Assembly: GCA_964540755.1 (NCBI GenBank)
Contig: CAZIOB010000191.1
Location: 1 to 64,000 of the forward strand
Direction of reading: 5' to 3'
Source of the DNA: JAAYJR01 sp964540755
GTDB lineage: Bacteria > Bacteroidota > Bacteroidia > Bacteroidales > Prolixibacteraceae
DNA: 64,000 bases
Position numbers and translations under genes: made by a program. Positions 47,324 to 55,392 of the stretch are shown here, in pieces (positions within the stretch are counted from its first letter, which is position 1; each line of letters begins with the position of its first letter). The notes beneath the pieces were generated by a model. The model was not told the origin of the DNA. It did no database searches and saw only the letters and a program-made list of their open reading frames with translations.

Positions 47324-48697
47324 CTATTTAGGCAGAGGATATCCTTCAATTTCTTTCAGATTTTCATCTATTGCTGATTGGGGATATTCATGATCCGTAA
47401 GCTCTCCGGCCAGAAATTTCTCATATCCTGCCAGATCCATCAGGCCATGACCACTGAAGTTAAAGAGAATAACTTTTTCTTTCCCCTCCTCTTTAGCTAT
47501 ATTAGCTTCATTAATAACAGAAGCAATAGCATGTGTTGTTTCAGGTGCAGGAATAATACCTTCTGTTTTAGAAAAAAGCAATCCTGCTTCAAAACATTCT
47601 GTCTGATGAAGAGCCTGGGCTTCCATCAGTCCGTCTCTTAACGCCGCACTTACAAGTGGCGCCATACCATGATACCTCAAACCTCCTGCATGAATAGGGG
47701 CAGGAATAAATGAATGCCCGAGGCTGTACATTGGCAAAAGAGGTGTCATTTTGGCCACATCACCATGATCATAAACAAATGGAGCCTTGGTTAAAGTGGG
47801 ACAGCTAAACGGCTCAACTCCGATTATTCGTATATCAGCTCCATTGATCTTTTCATACATAAAAGGAAATGAGAGTCCGGCAAAATTACTGCCTCCTCCA
47901 CAACAGCCTATAACAATATCCGGATTTTTAATACCCACCTTAGCCAGTTGCTTTTGTGCTTCCAGTCCGATAATGGTTTGATGCAACATTACATGATTAA
48001 GAACTGATCCGAGTGAATAACGAGTTTCTCCGGATGAATCCATTACGGCAGCCTCAATAGCTTCAGAAATAGCTATTCCCAAGCTTCCCGGCGTGTCCGG
48101 AAATCTTTCCAGAATATTACGGCCTGCCTGAGTTTCTTCACTTGGACTAGCTATGCATGTAGCGCCATAGGTGTTCATCATCATTTTACGGAAAGGCTTT
48201 TGATCAAAGCTGACACGAACCATAAAGACTTTACACTCAAGGCCTAACTGTGCACATGCAAAAGCAAGTGCACTACCCCACTGTCCTGCGCCTGTCTCGG
48301 TAGTAAGTTTTTTTATACCAAACTGCTTATTATACCATGCCTGGGCAACAGCTGTGTTGGGTTTATGACTTCCCGGAGGAGAAACACCCTCATTTTTGTA
48401 ATAAATCTTTGCCGGAGTACCAAGGGCTTCTTCAAAAGCGTAAGCACGTACAAGAGGACTGGGCCTCCAGCCTGTAAGTATTTCCCTTATCTCTTCCGGA
48501 ATATCAATCCATCTCTCCTGGCTCACTTCCTGTTCAATCAGGTTCATGGGAAATACCGGAGCCAGCATATCCGGCGTAATAGGATTACCATCAGGGCCAA
48601 CAGGCGGATTAAGAGGATTTGGCAGATCTGGAGCCAGATTATACCATTGCTTTGGCATTTCCGACTCTTCAAGAAAAATTTTCTTTTGTTTTGTCAT
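47324..48697 (-). CDS. trpB: TrpB2-type tryptophan synthase beta chain
   Basis: A PLP enzyme of 457 residues condensing indole with serine. The PLP lysine is K112 in PGSHKPNTA, the phosphate site is GCCGGGSNFAGL, and TETGAGQWGSA carries the catalytic glutamate region. The length and the N-terminal extension PKQWYNLAPDLPNPL place it in the TrpB2 subtype, which often occurs without TrpA. No trpA or other trp gene is adjacent. A complete Trp-codon attenuator precedes it (48737-48860), which supports tryptophan synthesis as its job. Confidence 0.93.
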   Translation of the reverse strand: MTKQKKIFLEESEMPKQWYNLAPDLPNPLNPPVGPDGNPITPDMLAPVFPMNLIEQEVSQERWIDIPEEIREILTGWRPSPLVRAYAFEEALGTPAKIYYKNEGVSPPGSHKPNTAVAQAWYNKQFGIKKLTTETGAGQWGSALAFACAQLGLECKVFMVRVSFDQKPFRKMMMNTYGATCIASPSEETQAGRNILERFPDTPGSLGIAISEAIEAAVMDSSGETRYSLGSVLNHVMLHQTIIGLEAQKQLAKVGIKNPDIVIGCCGGGSNFAGLSFPFMYEKINGADIRIIGVEPFSCPTLTKAPFVYDHGDVAKMTPLLPMYSLGHSFIPAPIHAGGLRYHGMAPLVSAALRDGLMEAQALHQTECFEAGLLFSKTEGIIPAPETTHAIASVINEANIAKEEGKEKVILFNFSGHGLMDLAGYEKFLAGELTDHEYPQSAIDENLKEIEGYPLPK

Positions 48698-48736
48698 AAT
48701 CTAATTATTTTAAGTTAATGTTTTTTATAAAAAAGA

Positions 48737-48770
48737 GAAGGGACTTGCTGCGTAAACAACAAATCCCTTC
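48737..48770 (-). terminator. trp attenuator terminator hairpin
   Basis: On the minus strand the arms GAAGGGATTTGTTG and CAGCAAGTCCCTTC pair over 14 positions (two G-U) around a TTTACG loop. TCTTTTTTAT follows at once, so this is a rho-independent terminator 40 bp before trpB. The loop and the first four bases of its 3' arm also belong to the antiterminator. Confidence 0.9.
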
Positions 48771-48806
48771 CCCGGTCCTTATATCAGTAACAAATGTTTA
48801 CGCAGC
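48747..48806 (-). promoter_or_regulatory. trp antiterminator stem
   Basis: GCTGCGTAAACA (48806-48795), starting right after the leader stop codon, pairs perfectly over 12 bp with TGTTTACGCAGC (48758-48747). The second arm overlaps the terminator loop and 3' arm, so the two folds exclude each other. A ribosome at the leader stop would cover the first arm and favour termination. One stalled at the Trp codons would leave it free. Confidence 0.85.
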
Positions 48807-48860
48807 TTAATAAAAGTTGCGCCACCACCAATTACTATTACATAAAGATATCAAACTCAT
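48807..48860 (-). CDS. trpL: trp leader peptide with three tandem Trp codons
   Basis: A 17-residue ORF reading MSLISLCNSNWWWRNFY, too short for usual gene callers. The three TGG codons lie at 48830-48822. The TAA stop is directly followed by the antiterminator arm. It sits 16-17 nt after the expected transcription start and 109 bp before trpB. The product itself needs no function. Its translation senses charged tRNA-Trp. Confidence 0.88.
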   Translation of the reverse strand: MSLISLCNSNWWWRNFY

Positions 48861-48883
48861 ACAATATATTCTAAAAATTTTTC

Positions 48884-48914
48884 CAAAACTAATTATAATT
48901 TTTATTCAAACAAA
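48884..48914 (-). promoter_or_regulatory. trp leader promoter
   Basis: The minus strand has TTTG (48914-48911), 19 bp, then TAGTTTTG (48891-48884), a full match to the Bacteroidetes TTTG-N19-TAnnTTTG promoter pattern. It lies 23 bp before the leader ATG. Confidence 0.75.
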
Positions 48915-49014
48915 TAAATGTAATTATAAATTCAATTTTTTTATGTCAATAATTAATAAAATAGTGCATTCTTATTTCCCGAAAACAATACAACCTGGCT
49001 TTCCGTTCCGCTTT

Positions 49015-49046
49015 AAAATGATACCACCAGCGGAAAAAATGATACC
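49015..49046. repeat. Tandem AAAATGATACC repeats
   Basis: AAAATGATACC occurs at 49015-49025 and 49036-49046, a 21-bp period, with CCGC and GCGG between and before them. Such repeats resemble transposase-binding sites at IS21-type ends, so this may be an element remnant. No transposase is adjacent. The 346-base gap 48861-49206 holds only this, the trp promoter and the tRNA promoter. Confidence 0.3.
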
Positions 49047-49156
49047 GGGTTTTGTGTAATTCATTATTGATAATACTTTCATAAGAGAAATAACTGCTTA
49101 AAACCACTGCAAATGGTTCGTTTCTTATCGGTGATGAAACATTATTCTCGGGATGA

Positions 49157-49188
49157 TTTGCCGGGAAATAGGTTTTTACCTATTTTTG
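49157..49188 (+). promoter_or_regulatory. tRNA-Arg promoter
   Basis: TTTG at 49157-49160, 20 bp, then TATTTTTG at 49181-49188, 18 bp before the mature tRNA 5' end. It matches the Bacteroidetes consensus closely. Confidence 0.7.
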
Positions 49189-49206
49189 CATTCTCAAAAA
49201 TATTAT

Positions 49207-49278
49207 GGTCCCATAGTTCAACGGATAGAATAGCGGTTTCCTAAACCGTAGATCCTGGTTCGATTCCAGGTGGGACTA
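49207..49278 (+). tRNA. tRNA-Arg (CCU anticodon)
   Basis: A 72-base cloverleaf with acceptor GGTCCCA/TGGGACT, D stem GTTC/GAAT, anticodon stem GCGGT/ACCGT with loop TTCCTAA (anticodon CCT), T arm CCTGG-TTCGATT-CCAGG and discriminator A. CCA is not encoded (ACA follows). It reads AGG codons. It marks the border between conserved genes and the accessory segment. Confidence 0.95.
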
Positions 49279-49985
49279 CAGGGAATTAATATAATTCACT
49301 AAATAAGAGTTCTTTAATTTTATTCGATCTTGTCCTTAATCAACCTTTAGTCAACGAACAGTAAAAACTCCTCTTTTAAATAAAATTTATTCTTGAATTT
49401 AAATTTTTATGCGTTGTCAGAATAATATCTGAACACGAATAAAGAGGATAGAAAATCCTAACCTTTCTGTTTTATAGCAACAAGTTCCTTTTTTATGTAC
49501 CCGTAGTCCAAACTCATAGACAGTTATAATTCATTATAATTTAGGCAGTTATGTCTAAAATTAGATATTTTGATGATACTTTTTATTAAAAGTATAGACT
49601 ATTTTTAACTTCATGGACTCCATGTAGACTGGCTGTATTCCCCGTGAATAGTGCTATTACAACAATTTTAAGGTATATTTTGTACTATCAATTTTTTATG
49701 ATAAAAAAGGTAAAAATTCGGACTTTTTATTATTTAAACATACTATTCTCAGGCTTTATAAAGTATTGTTATATGAATTGACACTTTTAAATAACTTGAC
49801 AGTACACCTCACCAAAAATCTGTGAATATCAATACTTTATATAATCCCTGCTTATTTTTAGCTCACCTTAGTTTGACCGGCATGTCTTAAGTTAGAATCA
49901 AATCTATAACGAAATTCAGTTTGTGTCTAATCTACTTTTCCATCAAAATTCTTTATTATATTACAAAATGCAAGTTTGAAGGTTT
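49279..49985. other. Non-coding AT-rich stretch after tRNA-Arg
   Basis: These 707 bases carry no convincing ORF, RNA fold or copy of the tRNA 3' end on either strand. The sequence is very AT-rich, consistent with island-border DNA. Confidence 0.5.
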
Positions 49986-51809
49986 TTACATACCATGTAG
50001 TGTGGTATTATTCACTGTTTCTATTATATCATTTGCATTTATATGTTCACCTCTGCACAATTTTTCCGCAGCCAACGCAAAGTAGAGGGCCCTTTTTTCA
50101 ATAAATTTCTTATAATCATTTCTGATTTTTTCTTGACGCTCATTTTTACTTAAATTTTCATAACCGCCGTTTGCAAGCTCCTCTTTAGGTATCAAATGAC
50201 TATTTAACCTGTATTCGATTGTTTCCTCACTTGCCCACTCATATCGTTCCTTTAAATATTTTATCGGGTCTTTTCTTCCTATATTCAGGTTTGTCCTGTC
50301 AGAAATCAAGGCACAATTCATTGCTATATAACTATTATCGAGGCCAGCCTCTTCAATCAATGAATCAGGGAAAATATGATGATAATGTCTTGATACAATA
50401 TTCGTTTCACTAACTTTTTCTTCAGAAGCAAAATCATAAGCACCTAATTTAGTAGTAACAGAAAGAACCGCCCTACCCCGGATTGAAACATTTTTCGGCC
50501 ACGTTGTATTTATTAATTCGTTGGCGTCAGCAATTTTATATTCATCTTCTTTAAAAATAGGGACATCCGAGAGTGTAAATATCTCTCCATTTTCCTTTAC
50601 TCCACCTTTTATAACTTTTTTCAAAGCAATGTAATCGTAGTAAGCATGTGTCGCCGCTGAATTTTCATATCTATCGGTAAAGAATGACCGCCAGATATAT
50701 TGCCTCAATACGTTATCAGCCCAACCTTTTTCATCTCCCGCATCTGGAATATCATTATACAATGCAGCAATCACCCATAAAATAGCATTGGTAGGTAATC
50801 TATTGTTATCAAATATTCCCTCTGAATTTAATAGTTGGGCCATTTTGTCCAACCCTATACTCATTCTGTCCCAGTTTTCCACCATTGTGACTTTATTCAT
50901 ATCCCATGCCCCTTTTTGGTTTGGCAATTTTTCTTGAAGCAATGCAGATGTATTTAAAATTAGTCTTGAGATATCATCATACTTAGCAACTCCTGGGTAA
51001 TCCTTAACTAACCCACTTTGTTTATCATGCAATGACTGCCCTAATTCACTCTCTACCTCTGCCACAATTATATCATAAGTTGAAAGTGGTTTACTGTTGG
51101 TATTCATGTTAATAAATACTTCCAGGGCAATATCTTTGGAAGTATTAGACGGCAAGGACAAATATGGTAAGTTATAGTTTGAAACTACTGATCGCAAATC
51201 TTTTATTCTATCACTGACTGATTTCTTCCAATTAAAAAAATCTTCAAATTTTTCTGGTTCCCTTGGCTTCAAATGATTTGTGGCTGAATCTATCCATTGA
51301 TCAATTTCGGATTGCATATCAATTGGTTTTAATAAATGGGTAGGAATCATTCCTCTTTGCAATGATTCAGCAGGAATATCACACCAAAGCGGATATTTTT
51401 GACCATTTTTGAGAAAATATCTTGCACGACAAAAAATATATTCTTCATCACTATCCTTTAAACCATAATTATCAAATTCAGGAATGTACACAAAAAAAGT
51501 GTGATCTTCGTAATTATTATGCAAGACCCGCCAAAGGGCTGTTAATCGTTGTTGACCATCTAACAAGTGTTCAAGAACGTAATTATCTGTTTCAGGAGCA
51601 GTGACTAAATACCGAGAGACAAATTGTTCCTTTCCACCTATTTCTAAAACTAAGGTAATACCTAAGGGTAAATTATGGGTAATGGTATTAGCAAGGCTCG
51701 AAATCCTTCGCCAGTCCCATGATTCGAAACGTTGAAAGCGTGGTAATTTAATTTCACCACGTTCAATTTTTCCATACCAGTTTTTTAAACTTCTGTTACG
51801 TGCTTCCAT
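49986..51809 (-). CDS. DUF262/DUF1524 protein, GmrSD-like
   Basis: A 607-residue protein. Residues 1-95 contain the DUF262 signature (IKLPRFQRFESW, then EHLLDGQQRLTALW), a ParB/Srx-like nucleotide-hydrolysing fold. The C-terminal third has VSRHYHHIFPDSLIEEA and SDRTNLNIGRKDP, the HNH-type DUF1524 nuclease. Fused DUF262-DUF1524 proteins include the GmrSD type IV restriction enzymes that cut modified phage DNA, so a defence role is likely but not proven. Its start overlaps a 77-residue nuclease-like stub by 25 bp. Confidence 0.85.
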   Translation of the reverse strand: MEARNRSLKNWYGKIERGEIKLPRFQRFESWDWRRISSLANTITHNLPLGITLVLEIGGKEQFVSRYLVTAPETDNYVLEHLLDGQQRLTALWRVLHNNYEDHTFFVYIPEFDNYGLKDSDEEYIFCRARYFLKNGQKYPLWCDIPAESLQRGMIPTHLLKPIDMQSEIDQWIDSATNHLKPREPEKFEDFFNWKKSVSDRIKDLRSVVSNYNLPYLSLPSNTSKDIALEVFINMNTNSKPLSTYDIIVAEVESELGQSLHDKQSGLVKDYPGVAKYDDISRLILNTSALLQEKLPNQKGAWDMNKVTMVENWDRMSIGLDKMAQLLNSEGIFDNNRLPTNAILWVIAALYNDIPDAGDEKGWADNVLRQYIWRSFFTDRYENSAATHAYYDYIALKKVIKGGVKENGEIFTLSDVPIFKEDEYKIADANELINTTWPKNVSIRGRAVLSVTTKLGAYDFASEEKVSETNIVSRHYHHIFPDSLIEEAGLDNSYIAMNCALISDRTNLNIGRKDPIKYLKERYEWASEETIEYRLNSHLIPKEELANGGYENLSKNERQEKIRNDYKKFIEKRALYFALAAEKLCRGEHINANDIIETVNNTTLHGM

Positions 51810-52018
51810 TTTGTATATAAGGTTTTACTTTCAACAATTATTTGTCCTTCGATATATACATCTGCTCCGGCAGCATCTGATTCAATCTTAAACTTTTCCC
51901 GATTTAATTTCTTGAAAAAAGGATATAGATATGGCCGCTTAGCATCCTCGCTGCTATCACTGAAAAAATATTTCTTAAATTGTTTTAGTTCCTCGTGGAA
52001 AGTAATTTTTTTCTTCAT
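51785..52018 (-). CDS. Truncated nuclease-domain stub
   Basis: A 77-residue ORF ending with SDAAGADVYIEGQIIVESK, which has the D-x(n)-E-x-K layout of a PD-(D/E)XK nuclease. Similar N-termini occur, as I recall, in large type IIG (Eco57I-like) restriction-methylation proteins, so this looks like the leftover start of such a gene. It overlaps the GmrSD-like gene by 25 bp in another frame. It could also be a genuine small partner of that gene. Confidence 0.5.
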   Translation of the reverse strand: MKKKITFHEELKQFKKYFFSDSSEDAKRPYLYPFFKKLNREKFKIESDAAGADVYIEGQIIVESKTLYTKWKHVTEV

Positions 52019-52360
52019 AAGGTTATAATTGATCTAAAATTAAGGCACAATTTACTAAATTATATTGTCGATTGTTATTAAAAAGTAATTATGATTTCTT
52101 AAGTATGCGTTCATAAGCACTATACTATAACCTATGGAAAACCCAGCTTCAAAATTAAATACTCACTAAATTCCCAGATAACCTGGAAAACCATACTATC
52201 AAATTAAACTGGTAATACATGATTTAGTACTAATTAAAATATTTCACATTTTGGCTCATATGCTATTTTTAGATGGAATTTTTATTCAATTATGATATAT
52301 TTAGGATAAAATTCTGCTACTTCAGCGATATGAATTATTAAGCAATGAGAAATTACCGTA
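52019..52360. other. Non-coding stretch between divergent genes
   Basis: This 342-base, very AT-rich divergent spacer has no ORF. I see no TAnnTTTG box in it, although it must hold promoters for both flanking genes. Confidence 0.4.
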
Positions 52361-52728
52361 ATGAATAAGTCAAAAAATAAATTAGAAAGTTATTTTGCTC
52401 TTATTGAAAGGCATATCTTAGATCCCATCGAAAAAGGTATTCTCAAAAGTAGTTGTTTTGCATCATTGATGTTATTGTTTTCAGCAATTGATGGTCTTGG
52501 CAAATTAACCGACAATAATCCATATGCCCCTCCAGGAGAGAGGTTTAAAAACATGTTAAGTCAAATTGGTGATAAATATGAACATAGAAGGGATGAATTA
52601 TGGAATTTAAGAAATGATCTTATGCATAATGGGTTAAACCCTATATCCTTTTTTGCTCATACTTATATGGGACATAATGAGGTACTACCCATTCTTTAGA
52701 CCACAATTTCTTTTCTTTAATTGAATCT

Positions 52729-52866
52729 TTAACAGATAATGATGATATAAAAATAGTGTTAATAAACGGAAATAACTCGAAGAGAAACGAAGAGTTATTC
52801 TGGTTATTAACGCCTTTTCTTTTTTGGTTACTTTTTTCTTTTGTTAACATCTTCATTATCTGTTAA
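52729..52866. repeat. Nested palindrome inside the IS element
   Basis: Outer arms TTAACAGATAATGA (52729-52742) and TCATTATCTGTTAA (52853-52866) are perfect complements. Inner arms GTTAATAA...AATAACTC and GAGTTATT...TTATTAAC also pair. It lies after orfB and could stop transcripts or protect the 3' end. Confidence 0.6.
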
Positions 52867-52869
52867 TAA

Positions 52870-53682
52870 TTATGCAACCCGCTTATACAACTGTGCCGGA
52901 ATTCTTCTCCCTATGCCCTGGTGTGTCAGCTTATAGTTATAACGGTGAAAATATTCTTTGAGACCTTGATATAACTCCAAACCATCATTTGCAGGTCTGA
53001 GATAAACATGATCATGCTTCACAGAGCGCCACAACCGCTCAATAAAAACATTGTCTATGGCACGACCTTTTCCGTCCATGCTAATTTGCACATTTTCTTT
53101 TTTTAGCAGTTCTATCCATTCCTTACAGGTAAACTGACTGCCCTGGTCTGAATTAATAATTTCGGGTTTCCCATGCTCAGAAACAGCCATTTTAAATACA
53201 TCATGCGTGCTTTTTGAATCAAGTGAGTTGCTGATACCCCAGCCAACCACAAACCGGCTGTAGAGGTCTATTATGGCCGTTAAATATAAAAATCCTTTCG
53301 CCATTGGAATATAAGTGATATCAATAGCCCACGAATGGTTAGCCCTGATTATTTTAAGCCCCCTCAACAAATAAGGTCGAATATATTTGGCTAAACCTAA
53401 TTTGCTCAGATTCTTCTTCGGGTAAATGGCCATTAAACCCATTAGCCGTAATAAGCGCCTGATACGTTTATGGTTTACAACAAGACTTAAACTCAGCAAG
53501 TAATCCTGGATCCTAAGGACCCCATGCGTAGGATGTTTTAAATAATATTCATCCAGAATACGCATAATCTTCAGGTTCTCTTTGCTTTCTTTTACCGGTT
53601 GATAATAAAGCCCACTCCTGGAAATTTCCAAAAGCTCGCACTGTTTACGTATGCTTATCTTATGTCCTTTACTGACGATCAT
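52870..53682 (-). CDS. IS3-family transposase OrfB (rve integrase core)
   Basis: A 270-residue DDE transposase. HSWAIDITYIPM, INSDQGSQFTC and DNVFIERLWRSVKHD give the D, D and E. The upstream helical ISRSGLYYQP segment is the HTH_21 region. The ATG overlaps the orfA stop as ATGA, so coupling or frameshifting may make a fusion. Confidence 0.93.
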   Translation of the reverse strand: MIVSKGHKISIRKQCELLEISRSGLYYQPVKESKENLKIMRILDEYYLKHPTHGVLRIQDYLLSLSLVVNHKRIRRLLRLMGLMAIYPKKNLSKLGLAKYIRPYLLRGLKIIRANHSWAIDITYIPMAKGFLYLTAIIDLYSRFVVGWGISNSLDSKSTHDVFKMAVSEHGKPEIINSDQGSQFTCKEWIELLKKENVQISMDGKGRAIDNVFIERLWRSVKHDHVYLRPANDGLELYQGLKEYFHRYNYKLTHQGIGRRIPAQLYKRVA

Positions 53683-53978
53683 TTTCCGTTCTTTCCCAGT
53701 CCGGTTATTAAGTAGGCTTTCTCTAAAAAATCCCGCTCCATCTCTAATTTTCCTATCTTCGAATAGAGCTTGTCAATATCGACCGAAGAGCCTTTGGGAT
53801 CTCCTTTATCGAAAACCTTTGAGGAATTTTTTACTAACTCCTGTTTCCATTTACTGATGATATTCGGATGAACTCCATATCGTTCTGATAACTCTGCCAA
53901 TGTCTCTCTTTCCATAAGAGCTGCTATGGCCAATTGCGCTTTAAAAGAGGCGCTAAATTTTCTTCTGCTTTTTTTCAT
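53679..53978 (-). CDS. IS3-family transposase OrfA (HTH)
   Basis: A 99-residue DNA-binding subunit: FSASFKAQLAIAALMERETL, the LSERYGVHPNIISKWKQEL helix-turn-helix, then a leucine-zipper-like tail (IGKLEMERDFLEKA). Intact and paired with orfB. Confidence 0.93.
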   Translation of the reverse strand: MKKSRRKFSASFKAQLAIAALMERETLAELSERYGVHPNIISKWKQELVKNSSKVFDKGDPKGSSVDIDKLYSKIGKLEMERDFLEKAYLITGLGKNGK

Positions 53979-54328
53979 AACACTGGTAAATTTAATTCTT
54001 TATTTTCAACTTAACCGGTGGTCCAAAAATTGGGGAGTATTACATAATAATCATTTAAATTTTTATGGACCTAATAATATGATTTATATAAATACAGTAA
54101 GATTTTTTGAGGATTTCAAAATTAAATACTACAATTTAAAAGTTGAAATTATGAATGATAGAAGAAAAATTGATGAATATGGTAGAAGATTGGACTGGGC
54201 AATTGAAGAGCCAGATGCATATATGTTCGATCAACAAGTAACTCCTCCCGGTAAAATTAAATTTATAGTCCAAAAGAATAATTAATTTAGGCATATTTAA
54301 AGAAGGCTGTTGGAAATGACAAAGGCTT

Positions 54329-54571
54329 TTACTTATTCTCTATTTCAACCTGTCTTATTATTTCGGAAGGTGACATTTCCAGAGCTTCGGCAATTTTAAA
54401 AAGTGTACTAATAGTTGGCTGTCTTAATCCACGTTCCAGTAATGAAATGTAGGTCCGGTCAAGATCACAATATTCAGCAAGTTTTTCCTGGGATAGATTC
54501 TGTTTTTCCCGAAGTTTGCGCAATACTTTGCCAAATGCTAAAATAACCATATATCTAACTTTAGTCAGCAT
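54329..54571 (-). CDS. XRE-family regulator, controller-protein-like
   Basis: An 80-residue single-domain helix-turn-helix protein: LRKLREKQNLSQEKLAEYCDL then DRTYISLLERGLRQPTIS. The size and the LDRTYIS-x-x-ER recognition helix closely resemble the controller (C) proteins of type II restriction-modification systems. A GACTATAGTC palindrome, like known C boxes, lies 33 bp upstream of its start. An ATG at 54550 is an alternative start. No complete type II pair is adjacent now, so its present target may be its own promoter and the divergent membrane-protein gene. Confidence 0.75.
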   Translation of the reverse strand: MLTKVRYMVILAFGKVLRKLREKQNLSQEKLAEYCDLDRTYISLLERGLRQPTISTLFKIAEALEMSPSEIIRQVEIENK

Positions 54572-54603
54572 AAAAATCAGATATTAGTTGATTTTTATCC
54601 ACG

Positions 54604-54630
54604 GACTATAGTCTGAATTTATTATATTTG
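54604..54630. promoter_or_regulatory. C-box-like palindrome and divergent promoter
   Basis: GACTATAGTC at 54604-54613 is a perfect palindrome resembling the GACT-N3-AGTC boxes of restriction controllers. TATATTTG at 54623-54630 is a -7 element for the gene at 54659. The palindrome sits where a bound regulator would meet polymerase for that promoter. Confidence 0.55.
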
Positions 54631-54658
54631 GGAACTCAAAGACTAAACATCAAACCAA

Positions 54659-55009
54659 ATGAGTAGTTACATAATTTCTTCGTTTATGGCTATTATATCA
54701 GCCGGATTTTCAATTAATTCATATAAGGAATATGCTTTTAAAAATGGATGGCCTATAGGCAAACTGTATATGAAACATGGAGGATGGATGGTTACAATTG
54801 CCATTATAGCCATATTAACCGGCATAGTAGAATTATTCTATGTAACTAAATGGTATTTTGCCTTACTGCTAATCTTATTATCATTTGTTTTTAGTGGTAT
54901 TTTGACAAAGATATTTAAGCAAAATACTCAATGGATTGCATTTATTATTTTACTGGCCTCCCTCATTGTATACATGATTCTTGGTGCAGAAGTAGTAACC
55001 CAACCCTGA
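54659..55009 (+). CDS. Four-helix membrane protein, unknown
   Basis: A 116-residue protein that I do not recognise. Four hydrophobic segments lie near 3-18, 44-62, 66-84 and 93-110, with the basic stretch KNGWPIGKLYMKHGG between the first two. It is divergent from the XRE regulator and followed after 27 bp by another small membrane protein. Confidence 0.6.
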   Translation: MSSYIISSFMAIISAGFSINSYKEYAFKNGWPIGKLYMKHGGWMVTIAIIAILTGIVELFYVTKWYFALLLILLSFVFSGILTKIFKQNTQWIAFIILLASLIVYMILGAEVVTQP

Positions 55010-55036
55010 AAACATTAATCTTTAAAATAAATAATA

Positions 55037-55387
55037 ATGAATGATTTAGAATTATCATTGGGATATTTACTTTGGTTGGTAATAATACTATTGACCATTG
55101 TTTTATTTAACTATTTTTCAAAGAAATATAATAAATTATTGGTGCTTATTCCGGCTGTTATGATTCGGGTTTGGATAATAGCAGCAATACTGCAAGGAAT
55201 AATAAATATTTTCCTACATAACCTACCTGAACAATTCACATTACGGGGTATTTTATCTTTAATGGCGGAGACATTTGCTCATATATTAGTAATAGGGGGC
55301 ATTACATTTTCAATGAAATATTTGAGATTTGTGAAAAAAAGAAATAAAGTTAATGCAGTACATGAAAAGGATTATATGAAAAATTAA
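55037..55387 (+). CDS. Small membrane protein, unknown
   Basis: A 116-residue protein with three hydrophobic segments (about 8-25, 34-55, 72-95) and a basic end KKRNKVNAVHEKDY. It has no known motif that I recognise. It ends 5 bp before the FISUMP gene, so the three genes from 54659 are probably one transcript. Confidence 0.55.
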   Translation: MNDLELSLGYLLWLVIILLTIVLFNYFSKKYNKLLVLIPAVMIRVWIIAAILQGIINIFLHNLPEQFTLRGILSLMAETFAHILVIGGITFSMKYLRFVKKRNKVNAVHEKDYMKN

Positions 55388-55392
55388 AAATT

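Larger units (their letters stand above)
52678..54044 (-). mobile_element. IS3-family insertion sequence, 1367 bp
   Basis: The ends read TGAGGTACTACCC on the left and, on the other strand, TGTAATACTCCCC on the right, imperfect inverted repeats that continue (TTTAGACCAC against TTTGGACCAC). A 3-bp TAA duplication flanks it (52675-52677, 54045-54047). It encodes orfA and orfB on the minus strand with intact catalytic residues. About 190 bp after orfB carry a large nested palindrome. Confidence 0.85.
52361..54285 (+). pseudogene. HEPN-like gene interrupted by an IS3-family element
   Basis: The 5' part (52361-52677) and the 3' part (54048-54285) form one open frame of 184 codons plus stop once the element 52678-54044 and one TAA target copy are removed. 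The join reads MGHNNHLNFYG across the site. The N-part contains RNDLMHNG, an R-x4-H motif as in HEPN RNases. The C-part (NDRRKIDEYGRRLDWAIEEP) is unknown. In the present sequence the frame runs into the element and stops at 52699. Function before insertion may have been a HEPN toxin or phage-defence protein, which is speculative. Confidence 0.75.

Noticed and set aside
48817..49059. 80-residue plus-strand ORF
   Set aside because: It lies antisense to the trp leader and promoter, and the minus-strand signals explain these bases.
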